A stretch of DNA of 14,209 bases, from contig CATJWA010000236.1 of the NCBI GenBank assembly GCA_949744025.1, positions 1-14,209 of the forward strand, in the 5' to 3' direction. Below the pieces are notes generated by a model. That model saw only the letters and a list, made by a program, of their open reading frames with translations, searched no databases and had not been told where the DNA came from. Shown in pieces: positions 6,335 to 14,209 of the stretch (the first letter of the stretch is position 1; each line of letters starts with the position of its first letter). The stretch is from an uncultured Eubacteriales bacterium (GTDB lineage: Bacteria; Bacillota; Clostridia; Oscillospirales; Oscillospiraceae). Made by a program: the position numbers and the translations under genes.

Positions 6335-6360
6335 TGTACCTGCCGGTTGGGAGGGACAAA

Positions 6361-6747
6361 ATGCTGATTTTTGTGGCGGACGATGTTGAATTGAACGTCA
6401 GGGTGCTCAAGCGGGTTATTGCCTCGGTTATGCCGGAGGCGGTGGTGTGCGGCTTTGCGGACGGGGAGGAGGCCCTGGCCAATATCCGCGGCCGGCCCTG
6501 CGACATCCTGTTCACGGACATTGAAATGCCCCGAATGAACGGTCTGGAGCTGGCCGAGGCTGTTCATGCGGAGTTCCCGGAAACGGAAATATTTTTTGTC
6601 ACCGGAGAAGACGGCAAGAGCCTTGAGCAGAAGGGTATTCCGCTTGAGCGGTGTATTTTCAAGCCGGCTGATCCGGAAACGGTCGCGCGCAGGCTCGCGC
6701 GGCTGCCGGGCCTTGAGCCCTTTGTCATTGCGCCGCCGGAGCGGTAA
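6361..6747 (+). CDS. single-domain response regulator (receiver only)
   Basis: A 128-residue CheY/Spo0F-like receiver with no output domain. Signature residues are all present: acidic pair Asp7-Asp8, phospho-acceptor Asp53 (FTDIEMPRMNG), Thr81 (FFVTG) and Lys101 followed by Pro102 (FKPAD). It should accept phosphate from a histidine kinase, but none is encoded in this window. The start at 6361 is set by GGGAGGG 5 nt upstream. The frame is open back to an ATG at 6244 inside the invertible segment and one at 6331 inside the repeat, but neither has a ribosome binding site and inversion would destroy the former. The adhesin gene follows after 48 bp with no clear terminator, so the two are probably cotranscribed from the invertible promoter. 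Its partner and output are unknown; it may act by protein-protein contact or in a phosphorelay. Confidence 0.9.
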   Translation: MLIFVADDVELNVRVLKRVIASVMPEAVVCGFADGEEALANIRGRPCDILFTDIEMPRMNGLELAEAVHAEFPETEIFFVTGEDGKSLEQKGIPLERCIFKPADPETVARRLARLPGLEPFVIAPPER

Positions 6748-6795
6748 AAACAGCGGTGTTTCGGGAAGAAATACGCTTTTTATGGAGGCAACCAT

Positions 6796-9700
6796 ATGCG
6801 AAAGAGAATTTTAGCCATGCGGCTTTCCGTGGCGGTGGTCCTGTGCCTGGCCTTGCTGCTCTCCCCCGTGAGCGGCCTGACCCTGGACAGCGTGCCTGAC
6901 GCGGAGGACGCTCAGCAAAGCGCTGACACGGCGCAGGCCGGCGAGGAAAACGCCGCGTCTGCGTGCGGACACGTCCATGACGAGACCTGCGGGTATGTCC
7001 GCGCGTTGGATGAACAGCCGTGCACTCATGTTCACGACGAAGCCTGCGGCTACATCGAGCCCGCTGAGGGCCGCGCGTGCTCCCATGAGCACGGCGAGGA
7101 CTGCTTTACATCCGTCTGCGCTCATATTCACGACGAGAGCTGCTATGCCGAGTCCTGCCCTCATGTTCACTCCGCGGACTGCTATTCCGACGGTGAGGAG
7201 CCTGCCGAGGGAGGGGAAAAGCAGGCCGACGCCTGCCCGCACGAGCATGACGGGAGCTGCTTTGCGATCGAGTGTGCCCATGTCCACGGCGAGGAGTGTC
7301 TGAGCCTGAGCTGTCCCCATGTCCACGACGCGGACTGCGGCTACGTCGGGCCGTCGGACGGACAGCCGTGCTCCCACGAGCACGACGCGGACTGCGGCTA
7401 CGCCGAGGCCGTGGAGGGTCGCCCGTGTGTGCATGTGTGCCCGCTCTGCGCCGGAGACGCCGCCTATACCGTGACGGCCTGGGAATGGGCGGATGAGGAC
7501 GGACAGCTTGAATGGAACGGGGACGTATCAATGTGGAGCCTCGGACTGCCGGGAGCCTGCGAGGAAAACCCCGTCACGGCGGATGTGCTGACGCAGCTTC
7601 TGCCCGGCGCCGTAACGGCTCTGCTCGCGGACGGCTCGGAGACCGTTCTGGACATTTCCTGGGAGCTGAGCGATTTTCCCGAGGAAATCTTTCAGGGCCG
7701 CTGGGTCCTGACGGCCGCCGTTCCCGAGGGCTATTCTCTGGCTGGGAACGTGCCGGAGCTGCATGTAATGCTCGAGCTGGGCGGAGCGGAGACTTACGCG
7801 GATAAGGCGTATCCCGGAGTAAGACGCCCCCTGACGGACGACGACAGCTTTTCCGACCACATCGTCCGCGGCATCCAGCCCGAGGGCGTTACTGTCAACC
7901 TGTTTAACTACAGCACGCAGATGTACAACAACGGCGACGTGAATGACGACCTTCTGCCCAAGACAAATAATGTAGCGGTGCCGTCAACGTGGAACATGGG
8001 AATCAACCACGGCCGCCTGCTGCTTTTCGGCGACAGCATGGTAGGCGCCGGCTACTGGAATCTCGGCTCCGGAGCCGGCCGCCCCTGGGGAAAGGCGCAT
8101 ACAAACATGAAGGGCATAGTGGAGCCTGTGCTGGGCGGCGACGGCTATCCGCGCATCAATCTGGCGAACGCGCGCCGGCCTCTGCCCGACGCCACGGGTA
8201 CGCCTTCAAGCGGAGTAACAGACGTGGCCTTTCTTCACTGGGCGGAGAATTACACGGGCGCGGGAACCGCCGGAGACGTAAACGCGGCCCGCGCGCTGTC
8301 GCCGGGCGTGCTGGCCAACGCCGGCTTTACGGCCAATGCGGACGGAACCGTGACGGGCGGCGGGGATACCTCCCTGTCATACCTGTTTGACTTGACGCCG
8401 CTCGGCGCCGGGGATAAAACCGTCCATGAGAATGTAACCGGCCTGTTTCAGCTTGACGACGAGGGCTATTACTACTATTACGCCCGGCAGAATTTCGCCG
8501 AGCTGAATACGGCAAACGGAGCAAACTCCTTTATCCTGTACGACGGTCCCGCCGTCTGGCGTACCGACGGCGGCTATAACAGTGCTACGGGTAAATTTGA
8601 CGGCGACATGAGCCTTGGAAACTTTTTCCCCTTCAACACCGCGGACGAGGTTTTCGACTGCATCCAGGTACAGGACAGCGCCGGCCGTCCGACAAACATC
8701 CTGTCCAGCTCCGAGAGCGTTGAGAACAACGGTAACGCCGTCAGGGCCGACCACCACATGGGAATGACGGTTCAGGTCGATTTCCGCCAGCCGGAAAACG
8801 GCACAATCAACAACGGCTCGTCCGCCCCCATTCCCATGACCTTCCAGTTCTCGGGCGACGACGACGTGTGGGTGTTTATCGACGACGTGCTTGTTCTGGA
8901 CATCGGCGGCATACACAGCGAGCTTTACGGCACAATAGACTTTTCCACCGGCGACGTTTACATAGGCCAGAGCTGGCGTACCGGAGGCGTGATACCCGGG
9001 GACAGAGGAAAAACGGATGTCACGGGCGACCAGTACAACATGGCTGTGGATTACACAACCCTGAGGGAATTGTTTGAGAATGTGCAGGGCGAGGATTTCA
9101 ACGAGGCAGGGTGGAACGGCGGCACCTTTGCCAGCAACACAAACCACACCCTGAAGATGTTCTATCTTGAGCGCGGAAACTACGATTCCAGCCTGGCCCT
9201 CCGCTTTAACCTCCAGCCGCGGCTGTATCAGGAAATAAAAAAGGTTGACCAGAACGGCAATCCGATTCAGGGCGTGGAATTTACCCTGTATGCGGCGGAA
9301 AAGAACGGCGGCGGATATGAGCTGACCAGCGGCGCGCTCGCCACGCTGACCACCGGCTCCGACGGCATTGCGCGTTTCATGGAGTATGACGAAAACGGCG
9401 AGCCGCAGCCCTTCAATTTTATAGACAGGTACACAAGCGGCGGAACCGAGTATTACATATTGGAGGAGAGCAAAACTCCGCCGGGCTACCGCACGCTTCC
9501 GGAGAATATAGTCCTGCGCTTTGACAACTCAAATACAATGCTCGTCGTGGTAAACCGCTGGACAACGGGCGCGTACGCGAGCTTTACCTCGCATATAACC
9601 GGCAACAGCAAGGTTGCCTACGGCCGGTTCAACGAGGACGGCACCATTTCACAAAAGACGGACGAAAGCGGAAACGTCTTTCCGGTGAGCGACGGCATGA

Positions 9701-12618
9701 AGAAAAACGGCCTTGTGGTGGCGGTGCCCATGCTGTACCAGCAAAATATGTCCAGACCGGAAAACGCCGCGCCCGGCGGCGGACTGTGGGTGGCGCTGTA
9801 CGGCAGCAATACCGACGGATACAACACGGTTATTCCCGCGGGCAGGGACGCGGAGGACTGGCGAAAGGCCGTGCTGGAGGCGGTGCTGCGCCAGTGCGCG
9901 GGTCTGTCCGACACTCCGAGCTGGTATCTGAGCTGGGACAGCGAAAATCACAGGCTTGCCGGTGAGCTTCAGGATTTGCCGGGCCGCGCCGACCGCTATG
10001 AGCGCGCGGGGGAGACCGACGGCAAGGACATGAAGATGGTTTACGCCGTCATAGACCCTAACGTTTTCGACACGCTGAATATTGACAGGACCGCGGACGC
10101 GGGGACAAAGTATGAGGCGCTGGGCAATTATGTCAGACAGTCCGGCAGGAGCATGGAAGAAATCGTCAATGAGATTTATGCCGTGACGACCGCCGAGCCG
10201 GGCGCCTCGGGTCAGGGCATCACGCTTTTGAACGTGGACCAGTTTCTGCGGGAATTCCGCTCTCTGATATACATACCGAACGAGCAGCGCGAGCTGCGTG
10301 TATGGAAGGTTGACGAAAACGGAGAGGGAGTAAACGGCGCCGAGTTTACGCTGTACAACCGGAACGACGGCTCAGCCGCGGCCTCCGGAGTCACGGCAGA
10401 GGTTGACGGCATGGACGGTGTGCTGATTTTCAGGCCGCTGTCGGAAGCCGCGCCGGCAGGCTACGCGAATATGGAATGGGCAAGCTCTGCCAACACCGAG
10501 TATTATCTCAAGGAGACCTCCGCGCCCGGGGGATACAAACTCAACCCCACGGAAATTCCCATCGTGGTGGGAATATATTCCATATATGCCGACGCCGGCA
10601 CGCAGGACGATGGCGTGACCGTCATGGCGGGCGTGGGCAAGCTGGCCCAGACCATGGTGAAGTATGCCGCCGACACCAATGTGAATATTACGCTGCGTGA
10701 CATAACCGCCATAGCCCAGGTCCAGCCCGGCGGAAGCTTTGATTTAAGAGGCTGGACAGATATGACGCTGGCGGATACCGGCGGACTTGTCCGGAGCCTG
10801 AATCTGCATTACGGCATAAACAATATGATTGATTACGGCCTCCACGACGAGGACGGAGGCAGGAACTATTACCCCTTCTTTGTCACCGACACGGGCTTTA
10901 TCCGCGCAAGGGTAAGGCAGAACGGCCTTACGCTCGACACCCCCGCCTATGAGGCGGACAAGGGCAGCTCCACAAACAGGGATATTCTTGCGGATACCGA
11001 CATAACCAGCCTGTTCACGCTGCTCAATACCGTGGTCGTCACCGATAAACAGGACGAAACGCCCGACACCGGCGCGCTGGCCATCAGCAAAACCGTCACG
11101 GGAGAAGGCGTAAGCGATGCCGACTATACGCGTTATTTCAGGTTTAAGCTTGAGCTTAAGGACCCGGCCGGCAGCGAGCTGAGCGGCAGCTACTATTTCT
11201 ACGGCACGGACAAGTCGGGATATGTCAAAAGCGGGGACGAGCTGCCCCTTCACCACGACGAGGAGATTGTCATCCTCGGACTGCCCGCGGGAACGGCGTA
11301 TACCGTCACGGAGACGGACGCCGGCGCGGACGGATTTCATTGCCTGCCCGCCGGCGGAGCTATCAGCGGGAGCGTCGTCAGCCGGACGACGGCCCGCGCC
11401 GGCTTTGTCAACTACAGGGGCGAGCCGAGGACCGGCAGCCTGTCGGTGAGCAAAACCGTTGCCGGCAGCGCGGGCGACAGGACAAAGAGCTTTACCTTTA
11501 CGGTGACGCTCAGCGACAGACTCAGCGGGCAATACGGGGATATGAGCTTCACCGACGGCGTCGCCGAATTTAAGCTCCGCCACGGCGAGAGCGCGTCGGC
11601 CGAAAATCTTCCCGCCGGCATAGGCTACACCGTGACCGAAAGCGGCAGCGGGGACTATGACGTGAGCAAAAGCGGCGACACGGGAACGATACTGTCCGGA
11701 GAAACGTTCGAGGCCGTGTTCGTAAACACAAAGGAGCTCCCGCCGGAGCCTGAAAAGGGTCACCTGACTGTGAGCAAAACTGTAACGGGCTCACGGGGCG
11801 ACAGGACAAAGAGCTTTACCTTTACGGTGACGCTCAGCGACAGGCTCAGCGGGCAATACGGGGATATGAGCTTTACAGAGGGCGTGGCCGAGTTTAAGCT
11901 CCGTCACGGCGAGAGCGCGACGGCCGAAAATCTTCCCGCCGGCATAGACTACACCGTGACCGAAAGCGGCAGCAGGGGCTATACCGTAAGTAAAAACGGC
12001 GACAGCGGCACGATTGAGGAGGGCGAAACGGCCAAAGCGGAATTTGTCAACCACAGGGCCGGTTCCAACGAACCGGACAACGGCTATACCAGCGTAACGG
12101 TCAAAAAGGTCTGGGTGCTTGACGACGGCGGAAAGCGGCCGGAGTCCGTCACGGCGGTGCTGTACAGGGATGCGGAGAAATATGCTTCAATAGAGCTCAG
12201 CGACAAAAACGGGTGGTCACATACCTGGAGCAGTCTGAACGACAGCTATACCTGGACAGTGGATGAGCCGGATGTTCCGGAGGGCTTCACCTCGACGGTA
12301 AGCGGCTCCGGCGGGACGGTCTTTACCATTACCAACGACGATATACCCGTCCGGCCGACGGCGCCGGTTGAACCCACTGAGCCGCAGAAGCCTGTCGAAC
12401 CGGAGCAGCCGGTCAGTCCCGAGCGGCCGGTTGACCCCGAGCATCTGGGCGACCCCGACATACCGCTGGCGGGCGTTGACCCTGACCCCACTGTGCCGGA
12501 TATACCGCAGACGGGAACAAACTGGCGTCCTGTGTGGCTTCTGGCCGCCGCCGGATGTCTGGCGCTGCTGGCTGGAATATGGGAAAAGCGCCGCTATCAC
12601 GGAAAGCATGAGGCGTAA
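6796..12618 (+). CDS. giant sortase-anchored fibro-slime / Cna-B adhesin (pilin-like)
   Basis: A 1940-residue surface protein; GGAGG lies 7 nt before the ATG. Order of parts: signal peptide (1 to about 32); His/Cys repeat zone (57-218, nine C-x-H-x-H-x3-C units); a fibro-slime (PA14-like) region from about 363, with the signature DDDVWVFIDDVLVLDIGG at 688-705; a SpaA/Cna-B prealbumin-like domain (about 809-907; KKVD and YILEES); an uncharacterised region with no recognised fold; a second SpaA-like domain (about 1166-1256; WKVDENG, KETSAPGGY); three pilin isopeptide/DUF7601-like repeats (about 1426-1542, 1547-1646, 1655-1754; each has 'SKTV.G'); a final Cna-B domain (about 1765-1847); a Pro/Glu stalk; sorting signal IPQTG (1903-1907), a membrane segment and a basic tail. 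It is predicted to be covalently attached to peptidoglycan and to act in adhesion. The downstream sortase overlaps its 3' end, and the upstream promoter switch makes it a likely phase-variable antigen. The ligand is unknown. Confidence 0.93.
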   Translation: MRKRILAMRLSVAVVLCLALLLSPVSGLTLDSVPDAEDAQQSADTAQAGEENAASACGHVHDETCGYVRALDEQPCTHVHDEACGYIEPAEGRACSHEHGEDCFTSVCAHIHDESCYAESCPHVHSADCYSDGEEPAEGGEKQADACPHEHDGSCFAIECAHVHGEECLSLSCPHVHDADCGYVGPSDGQPCSHEHDADCGYAEAVEGRPCVHVCPLCAGDAAYTVTAWEWADEDGQLEWNGDVSMWSLGLPGACEENPVTADVLTQLLPGAVTALLADGSETVLDISWELSDFPEEIFQGRWVLTAAVPEGYSLAGNVPELHVMLELGGAETYADKAYPGVRRPLTDDDSFSDHIVRGIQPEGVTVNLFNYSTQMYNNGDVNDDLLPKTNNVAVPSTWNMGINHGRLLLFGDSMVGAGYWNLGSGAGRPWGKAHTNMKGIVEPVLGGDGYPRINLANARRPLPDATGTPSSGVTDVAFLHWAENYTGAGTAGDVNAARALSPGVLANAGFTANADGTVTGGGDTSLSYLFDLTPLGAGDKTVHENVTGLFQLDDEGYYYYYARQNFAELNTANGANSFILYDGPAVWRTDGGYNSATGKFDGDMSLGNFFPFNTADEVFDCIQVQDSAGRPTNILSSSESVENNGNAVRADHHMGMTVQVDFRQPENGTINNGSSAPIPMTFQFSGDDDVWVFIDDVLVLDIGGIHSELYGTIDFSTGDVYIGQSWRTGGVIPGDRGKTDVTGDQYNMAVDYTTLRELFENVQGEDFNEAGWNGGTFASNTNHTLKMFYLERGNYDSSLALRFNLQPRLYQEIKKVDQNGNPIQGVEFTLYAAEKNGGGYELTSGALATLTTGSDGIARFMEYDENGEPQPFNFIDRYTSGGTEYYILEESKTPPGYRTLPENIVLRFDNSNTMLVVVNRWTTGAYASFTSHITGNSKVAYGRFNEDGTISQKTDESGNVFPVSDGMKKNGLVVAVPMLYQQNMSRPENAAPGGGLWVALYGSNTDGYNTVIPAGRDAEDWRKAVLEAVLRQCAGLSDTPSWYLSWDSENHRLAGELQDLPGRADRYERAGETDGKDMKMVYAVIDPNVFDTLNIDRTADAGTKYEALGNYVRQSGRSMEEIVNEIYAVTTAEPGASGQGITLLNVDQFLREFRSLIYIPNEQRELRVWKVDENGEGVNGAEFTLYNRNDGSAAASGVTAEVDGMDGVLIFRPLSEAAPAGYANMEWASSANTEYYLKETSAPGGYKLNPTEIPIVVGIYSIYADAGTQDDGVTVMAGVGKLAQTMVKYAADTNVNITLRDITAIAQVQPGGSFDLRGWTDMTLADTGGLVRSLNLHYGINNMIDYGLHDEDGGRNYYPFFVTDTGFIRARVRQNGLTLDTPAYEADKGSSTNRDILADTDITSLFTLLNTVVVTDKQDETPDTGALAISKTVTGEGVSDADYTRYFRFKLELKDPAGSELSGSYYFYGTDKSGYVKSGDELPLHHDEEIVILGLPAGTAYTVTETDAGADGFHCLPAGGAISGSVVSRTTARAGFVNYRGEPRTGSLSVSKTVAGSAGDRTKSFTFTVTLSDRLSGQYGDMSFTDGVAEFKLRHGESASAENLPAGIGYTVTESGSGDYDVSKSGDTGTILSGETFEAVFVNTKELPPEPEKGHLTVSKTVTGSRGDRTKSFTFTVTLSDRLSGQYGDMSFTEGVAEFKLRHGESATAENLPAGIDYTVTESGSRGYTVSKNGDSGTIEEGETAKAEFVNHRAGSNEPDNGYTSVTVKKVWVLDDGGKRPESVTAVLYRDAEKYASIELSDKNGWSHTWSSLNDSYTWTVDEPDVPEGFTSTVSGSGGTVFTITNDDIPVRPTAPVEPTEPQKPVEPEQPVSPERPVDPEHLGDPDIPLAGVDPDPTVPDIPQTGTNWRPVWLLAAAGCLALLAGIWEKRRYHGKHEA
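6964..7449 (+). repeat. His/Cys repeat zone inside the adhesin
   Basis: Codons 57-218 contain nine copies of C-x-H-x-H-x3-C (for example CGHVHDETC, CTHVHDEAC, CPHEHDGSC, CSHEHDADC), ending in CVHVCPLC. Some are spaced by a 'GY...Gxx' linker and some are directly adjacent. The fixed Cys/His spacing suggests Zn or other metal binding, or disulfide-stabilised beads. That is inference. Confidence 0.85.
11434..12060 (+). repeat. tandem 324-bp repeat in the adhesin gene (two copies)
   Basis: Copies begin at 11434 and 11758, a shift of exactly 324 bp (108 codons). The stretch GACAGGACAAAGAGC through ATGAGCTT is nearly identical at DNA level, one base differing (11520 A, 11844 G), and similarity continues with scattered third-base changes. 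Each copy encodes one pilin isopeptide-type domain. The near-identity suggests recent duplication, with potential for length variation by recombination. Confidence 0.85.
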
Positions 12619-13270
12619 GGCAAATACGCTCATTGCCGTCGGCCTTCTGCTGCTTGCCGCCGCGGCCGGCACAGGAATAAGCAGGCTCAACGACGGACGC
12701 AGAGCGGCAGGCAGCGCGGAAAGCCTGGTGCGGGGCCTCGAGGCCGAGCTGCCTGCCAAAAGGACGTATGCGCGCCCAAAGCCGGAGGCGGAGAGCGCGC
12801 ATACGCCGCAGACGGAGCCTGTTCCGGACTATGTCCTGAATCCCGAGATGGACATGCCCGTTCTGGAGATTGACGGAAATCTGTGCATCGGTATTCTTGA
12901 AATACCCTCGCAGTCGCTTATTCTTCCGGTAATCAGCGAGTGGAGCTATCCGTCTCTGACGCTCTCGCCCTGCCGCTTCTCGGGCTCCGCGTATCTTGAC
13001 AGCATGATTATTCTCGCCCATAACTATCCGAGGCATTTCGGCGCGCTGAAGGAATTGAGCCAGGGAGACGAGATAATCTTCACGGACGCCGCCGGCAATG
13101 TTTTTCTCTATACGGTGTCGGAATTGCAGCAGCTTGGCCCCATGGATATTGACGGGCTGAATGACGGCGAGTGGGATTTGACCCTGCTTACCTGCACCGT
13201 GGGAGGACAAAGCCGCGTAACCGTGCGCTGCTCTCGTGTAGAAAACGCGGGGGATGTCAGCGTAGGATAA
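12608..13270 (+). CDS. sortase (transpeptidase), probably dedicated to the adhesin
   Basis: A 220-residue protein whose ATG overlaps the last 11 bp of the adhesin gene, so it is translationally coupled. Only a weak GGAAAG site lies upstream. Residues 5-22 form an N-terminal membrane anchor, then a Pro/Glu-rich linker, then the sortase domain. The catalytic residues are His138 (ILAHNY), Cys196 (LLTCT) and Arg203 (QSRVTVR). The enzyme would cleave the sorting signal of the adhesin between Thr and Gly (IPQT/G) and join it to the wall peptide or to another pilin. The class is unsure: the short TLLTCT...R core and absence of a lid look more like class D or an unclassified clostridial group than pilin-type class C. 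The open frame extends upstream to 12368 but lies inside the adhesin gene and encodes no sortase-like sequence there. Confidence 0.9.
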   Translation: MRRKANTLIAVGLLLLAAAAGTGISRLNDGRRAAGSAESLVRGLEAELPAKRTYARPKPEAESAHTPQTEPVPDYVLNPEMDMPVLEIDGNLCIGILEIPSQSLILPVISEWSYPSLTLSPCRFSGSAYLDSMIILAHNYPRHFGALKELSQGDEIIFTDAAGNVFLYTVSELQQLGPMDIDGLNDGEWDLTLLTCTVGGQSRVTVRCSRVENAGDVSVG

Positions 13271-13289
13271 GGCATGATAAAAGCTTTTA

Positions 13290-13335
13290 AAAAATTCAAG
13301 GCAGCACCCCATGGGGGACGCTGCCTTGAATTTTT
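13290..13335. terminator. bidirectional terminator between sortase and K+ transporter genes
   Basis: A 16-bp perfect stem (13290-13305 with 13320-13335) around an inner CCCCATGGGG dyad, flanked by T-rich ends on both strands. It serves the convergent sortase and TrkH-type genes. Confidence 0.88.
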
Positions 13336-13355
13336 CATATGTATCTTGACGCCAT

Positions 13356-14209
13356 TTATTTTTTCCAGATTCCCGGCGCCATGAGAATCAGAATCGGATA
13401 AATCTCCAGCCGCCCTATCAGCATCGCCACGGTCAAAACCAGCTTGGAAAAGCCGGACAAAGCGCCGAAGCTTGCCGCGGGACCGACGGCGTCAAAACCG
13501 GGGCCTATGTTGTTTACACAGGCCACAACGGCGCTGAAGGTCGTCTCCATGCTCTGCCCGTCGATGGACACCAGCAGCGTGGTAACCGCAATAATGATGA
13601 AATACAGCATCATGTACGCGTTGACGGAGCTTACAGTGTCGTCGTCGATGACCTCGCCGTCCATGTGCAGGAGCTTGACCGAGTTCGGGTGAAGCACGCG
13701 GTAGATTGAGCTTTTCGCGGATTTGAACATCAGCAGTATGCGCACAACCTTCGCCCCGCCGCCAGTGCTGCCCGCGCAGCCGCCGATGAACATCAGGCCA
13801 AGCAGTATCATTTTCGATATCTGCGGCCACTGGTTGAAGTCCACGGTGCTGTAGCCCGTGGTGCTTATGATTGACGCGACCTGGAAAAACGCGGCGCGCA
13901 CCGTCTCCTCCGCGCCGGAGAAGCGTCCGGCGGTGTTTATCGCGATTGCCGCCGTGGACAAAAGCACTATCGCCAGATAGACGTTGAGCTCCTCGTTTTT
14001 CAGCGCCTTGCGGAAGCGGCGTATAAGCATCAGGTAGTAGACGTTGAAGTTGACTCCGAATACTATCATGAATATGCCTATCACCCACTGGCAGTAGGGG
14101 CTGTAGGAGGCGACGCTGTCACCGCGGATGCCGAAGCCGCCGGTGCCGGCGGTGCCGAAGGTGAGCGTCACCGAGTCGAAAACCGGCATACCGCCCAGCA
14201 GCAGGAGTA
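13356..14209 (-). CDS. TrkH/KtrB-type potassium transporter, 5' end beyond window
   Basis: The C-terminal 283 residues of a K+ transporter membrane subunit; the frame is open to the right edge, so no start codon is assigned (an ATG at 14189 is internal). Pore-loop signatures in order are FGTAGTGGFG (visible residues 17-26), STTGYST (about 115-121), GGCAGSTGGG (about 142-151) and NNIGPGF (about 232-238). The Gly residues at the equivalent positions line the selectivity filter. The end MLIGRLEIYPILIL is also typical. It would take up K+ with a cytoplasmic TrkA/KtrA RCK partner, which is not in this window but may lie just upstream, off the right edge. TrkH and KtrB cannot be told apart from this part alone. 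Confidence 0.93.
   Translation of the reverse strand, partial: LLLLGGMPVFDSVTLTFGTAGTGGFGIRGDSVASYSPYCQWVIGIFMIVFGVNFNVYYLMLIRRFRKALKNEELNVYLAIVLLSTAAIAINTAGRFSGAEETVRAAFFQVASIISTTGYSTVDFNQWPQISKMILLGLMFIGGCAGSTGGGAKVVRILLMFKSAKSSIYRVLHPNSVKLLHMDGEVIDDDTVSSVNAYMMLYFIIIAVTTLLVSIDGQSMETTFSAVVACVNNIGPGFDAVGPAASFGALSGFSKLVLTVAMLIGRLEIYPILILMAPGIWKK

Noticed and set aside
6244..6360. Longer response regulator starting in the invertible segment (6244) or in the repeat (6331)
   Set aside because: Neither has a ribosome binding site; the receiver fold begins at 6361 with GGGAGGG in front. Inversion would replace the sequence upstream of the right repeat.
6189..6389. 66-residue plus-strand open frame spanning the right repeat
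   Set aside because: No ribosome binding site, no recognisable domain, overlaps hairpins and the recombination site; most likely a chance frame.
6722..6750. Internal promoter for the adhesin (TTGTCA-N17-TAAAAA) at the end of the receiver gene
   Set aside because: The -10 matches only 4 of 6 and the spacer is GC-rich coding sequence. If real it would weaken the claim of full dependence on the invertible promoter, so mapping transcript starts would be useful.
6964..7449. CRISPR-like or simple DNA repeat array in the His/Cys zone
   Set aside because: The repeats are at protein level with codon variation, in frame inside a secreted protein; there are no identical repeats with unique spacers.
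12368..12607. N-terminal extension of the sortase frame
   Set aside because: It lies inside the adhesin's Pro-rich stalk and anchor coding region in another frame and is Arg/Pro/Ser-rich, with no sortase or membrane-anchor features.
5239..13270. Recombinase module as an integrated mobile element with att sites
   Set aside because: No flanking direct repeats, tRNA gene, excisionase or mobilisation genes are visible; the only paired sites are the short inverted repeats around the promoter.

Overview
The window looks like a chromosomal piece of a GC-rich, Gram-positive gut-type Clostridia bacterium (Oscillospiraceae-like; this is inference). The reasons are SLH-domain exported proteins, a YpuA/DUF1002 protein, a glycine-riboswitch-controlled AGCS symporter, an LPXTG-type fibro-slime/pilin-like adhesin with its sortase, Gram-positive ribosome binding sites and sigma-A-like promoters. 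No rRNA, tRNA, CRISPR array or insertion sequence was seen.

Layout. (1) 1-1967: two divergent SLH-domain protein genes. The left one starts at TTG and runs off the left edge. Each has its own promoter in the shared intergenic region. (2) 2022-3885, minus strand: promoter, tandem glycine riboswitch, terminator-like hairpin, AGCS Na+:alanine/glycine symporter gene and a strong terminator. (3) 4129-5123: exported DUF1002 protein, closed by a perfect 24-bp-stem terminator. (4) 5177-13335: the main point of interest, a self-contained module of tyrosine recombinase, 250-bp invertible promoter element, single-domain response regulator, 1940-residue cell-wall-anchored adhesin, sortase and bidirectional terminator. 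(5) 13356-14209, minus strand: 3' part of a TrkH/KtrB-type K+ transporter gene, cut by the right edge.

The module reads as a phase-variation switch. A perfect 24-bp inverted repeat (6085-6108 and 6311-6334) flanks 202 bp. Each copy lies in a recombinase-type core site, with about 10-bp inverted arms around a 6-bp asymmetric centre. The left site overlaps the end and stop codon of the adjacent recombinase gene. The segment holds one near-consensus promoter, TTGAAA-N17-TATAAT. As sequenced, it points left, away from the response regulator/adhesin/sortase genes and antisense to the recombinase. I found no convincing rightward promoter in front of the response regulator, so this orientation is predicted OFF. 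Inversion would put the promoter about 80 bp upstream of the response regulator start and switch on the surface-adhesin operon. The components belong to known families. The specific combination, a recombinase-linked invertible promoter driving a lone receiver protein, a His/Cys-repeat fibro-slime adhesin and a sortase, I have not seen named. Inversion itself is inferred from sequence and not demonstrated.
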